Assembly: GCA_017590115.1 (NCBI GenBank)
Contig: JAGGNK010000003.1
Span: 1,944,301-2,008,300, forward strand
Origin: Montifringilla adamsi
Lineage: Eukaryota; Chordata; Aves; Passeriformes; Passeridae
Direction of reading: 5' to 3'
Length of the DNA stretch: 64,000 nucleotides
Under the pieces are notes generated by a model. The model saw only the letters and a list, made by a program, of their open reading frames with translations, made no database searches and was not told the origin of the DNA. The position numbers were made by a program, and so were the translations under genes. This document shows, in pieces, positions 63,431 to 64,000 of this stretch (its first letter is position 1; each line of letters opens with the position of its first letter).

Positions 63431-63945
63431 AGCGTCAGTGCCGGTACAGCGCCTTCTCCCGTGGCTTCCGTACGTGAGCGCTGGAGGGCTCCCTGCCGCA
63501 GCCAGGGGCACTCGCTCGTCACCTCCTGACCGGCACCGCCGCCAGCCTGCCGCACCTCGGCTGCGTGTCCCTGTGACGGGGACGGCGGGGTTCCTTCCCC
63601 CCGCGGGGCGATGGAGGCTGCCCGCACTGCCGACAGCGGAGCAGGGGCCCGAAGGACTGAACCTCCGCGCGTTTGGGTGTAGAGCCAAGATGCCAGACCT
63701 GGGGGGCTCGGCCCACTGCAGGCTGCAGTTTGGGGTTCTCAGGCTGCTCCGTTACCGCTTATCAGGTGTCCTTGCTGTGGCAGGCAGTGAGAGCTTAAAA
63801 TGTGGTGTACCATCATTCATTCCTTTTGGTGTGTTTTCCTATTTTATTGGAAAAGAAGTAGCAAATATTAGTTAGGCCTTGCAAGCAACTTGCCGTGGTG
63901 TGTATTTTGTGTGTTAATGTTTCCTTTTCATTCTTCTTTCAACAG

Positions 63946-64000
63946 ATGGCAAGTTGCAGCCAGAAAAGGATAATACAAATAACTGGATTTAAAAAACAAG
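63946..64000 (+). CDS. SLF1: SLF1 (ANKRD32) N-terminus, partial
   Basis: Exon 2 starts directly at the ATG (acag/ATGGCA) and encodes 18 codons, MASCSQKRIIQITGFKKQ, before the window ends. The KRIIQITGFK stretch resembles the start of vertebrate SLF1, whose human form I remember as beginning with a similar IIQMTGFK motif that opens the first BRCT domain. SLF1 with SLF2 brings the SMC5/6 complex to RAD18-marked, damaged chromatin in the nucleus; the rest of the protein has BRCT and ankyrin-repeat regions, not visible here. The downstream exons lie outside. The ATG has a moderate context (cagATGG, with G at +4). Confidence 0.88.
   Translation, partial: MASCSQKRIIQITGFKKQ

Larger units (their letters stand above)
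62820..63720. promoter_or_regulatory. CpG island, shared promoter of KIAA0825 and SLF1
   Basis: Dense CG dinucleotides and high GC content, in sharp contrast with the AT-rich window. It contains splice donors of both strands (63201 plus, 63240 minus), a GC box GGGGCGGGGC at 63335-63344, an E2F-like GGCGGGAA at 63352-63359 and CCGCCCC motifs at about 62944-62951. Long open frames on both strands here are a by-product of GC-rich sequence lacking stops. The island is therefore best read as a promoter for two genes; the start sites themselves cannot be read from the sequence. Confidence 0.85.
63207..63945 (+). other. SLF1: SLF1 intron 1
   Basis: Short intron (63201-63945 including the donor) with acceptor ttcattcttctttcaacag, AG at 63944-63945. 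Its GC-rich left half contains the presumed KIAA0825 start region; its right half is AT-rich. It has no coding content of its own. Confidence 0.75.

Noticed and set aside
63002..63875. Open frames of 228 and 176 codons on opposite strands
   Set aside because: Same cause; they overlap each other and span the SLF1 intron and promoter, with no recognisable domain.
1..64000. CRISPR array, tRNA, rRNA or bacterial operon
   Set aside because: No regular spacer-repeat pattern, no cloverleaf or rRNA sequence recognised, and the content is that of a vertebrate intron-rich locus.

Overview
This is a piece of a bird nuclear genome: AT-rich, intron-dominated DNA with no bacterial-style gene density. It carries many CR1 LINE 3' ends, the typical avian LINE, and several avian-type endogenous retrovirus LTRs. 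The number and kind of LTRs suggest a passerine or other neoavian bird, but that refinement is an inference.

Two protein-coding genes are supported, arranged head to head. (1) KIAA0825 (C5orf36-like) lies on the minus strand and fills most of the window. Its first three coding exons are visible at 25411-25550 (ATG at 25541), 15958-16126 and 10005-10674. The splice phases agree exactly (phase 2 into the second junction, phase 0 into the third), giving the first 323 codons. The remaining exons lie beyond the left edge. A strong minus-strand donor at 63240-63235 in the CpG island at the right end fits the 5' noncoding exon, so intron 1 would be about 37.7 kb. (2) SLF1 (ANKRD32) lies on the plus strand and enters at the right edge. 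A noncoding first exon ends at a donor at 63201 in the same CpG island. Exon 2 begins exactly at its ATG at 63946 and shows the first 18 codons, leading into the BRCT region. The KIAA0825-SLF1 head-to-head order matches what I recall of the human locus on chromosome 5q15, which supports both identifications.

Layout, left to right: 1-10004 KIAA0825 intron with one CR1; 10005-10674 exon; 10675-15957 intron with a solo LTR, a CR1, a strong hairpin and a CTCF-like motif; 15958-16126 exon with a 21-T acceptor tract; 16127-25410 intron with a solo LTR (family B); 25411-25550 exon with the start codon; 25551-63240 very large first intron. That intron holds a degraded minus-strand ERV (32660-38316) with gag, protease, RT and RNase H-like remnants and a nested solo LTR. 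It also holds two further LTRs (39749-40860 and 41973-42420), a long CR1 with an LTR-like insert (43829-45475), another CR1 (47098-48272), an LTR at 53295-53699 and two short CR1s. The last part, 62820-63720, is a CpG island serving both genes.

I found no RNA gene, CRISPR array, operon or complete novel system. The most interesting observations are the overlapping 5' ends of the two genes, an upstream ORF overlapping the SLF1 start, LTRs all in the sense orientation of their host gene, nested retroelements with recognisable target-site duplications, and the homopolymer acceptor.
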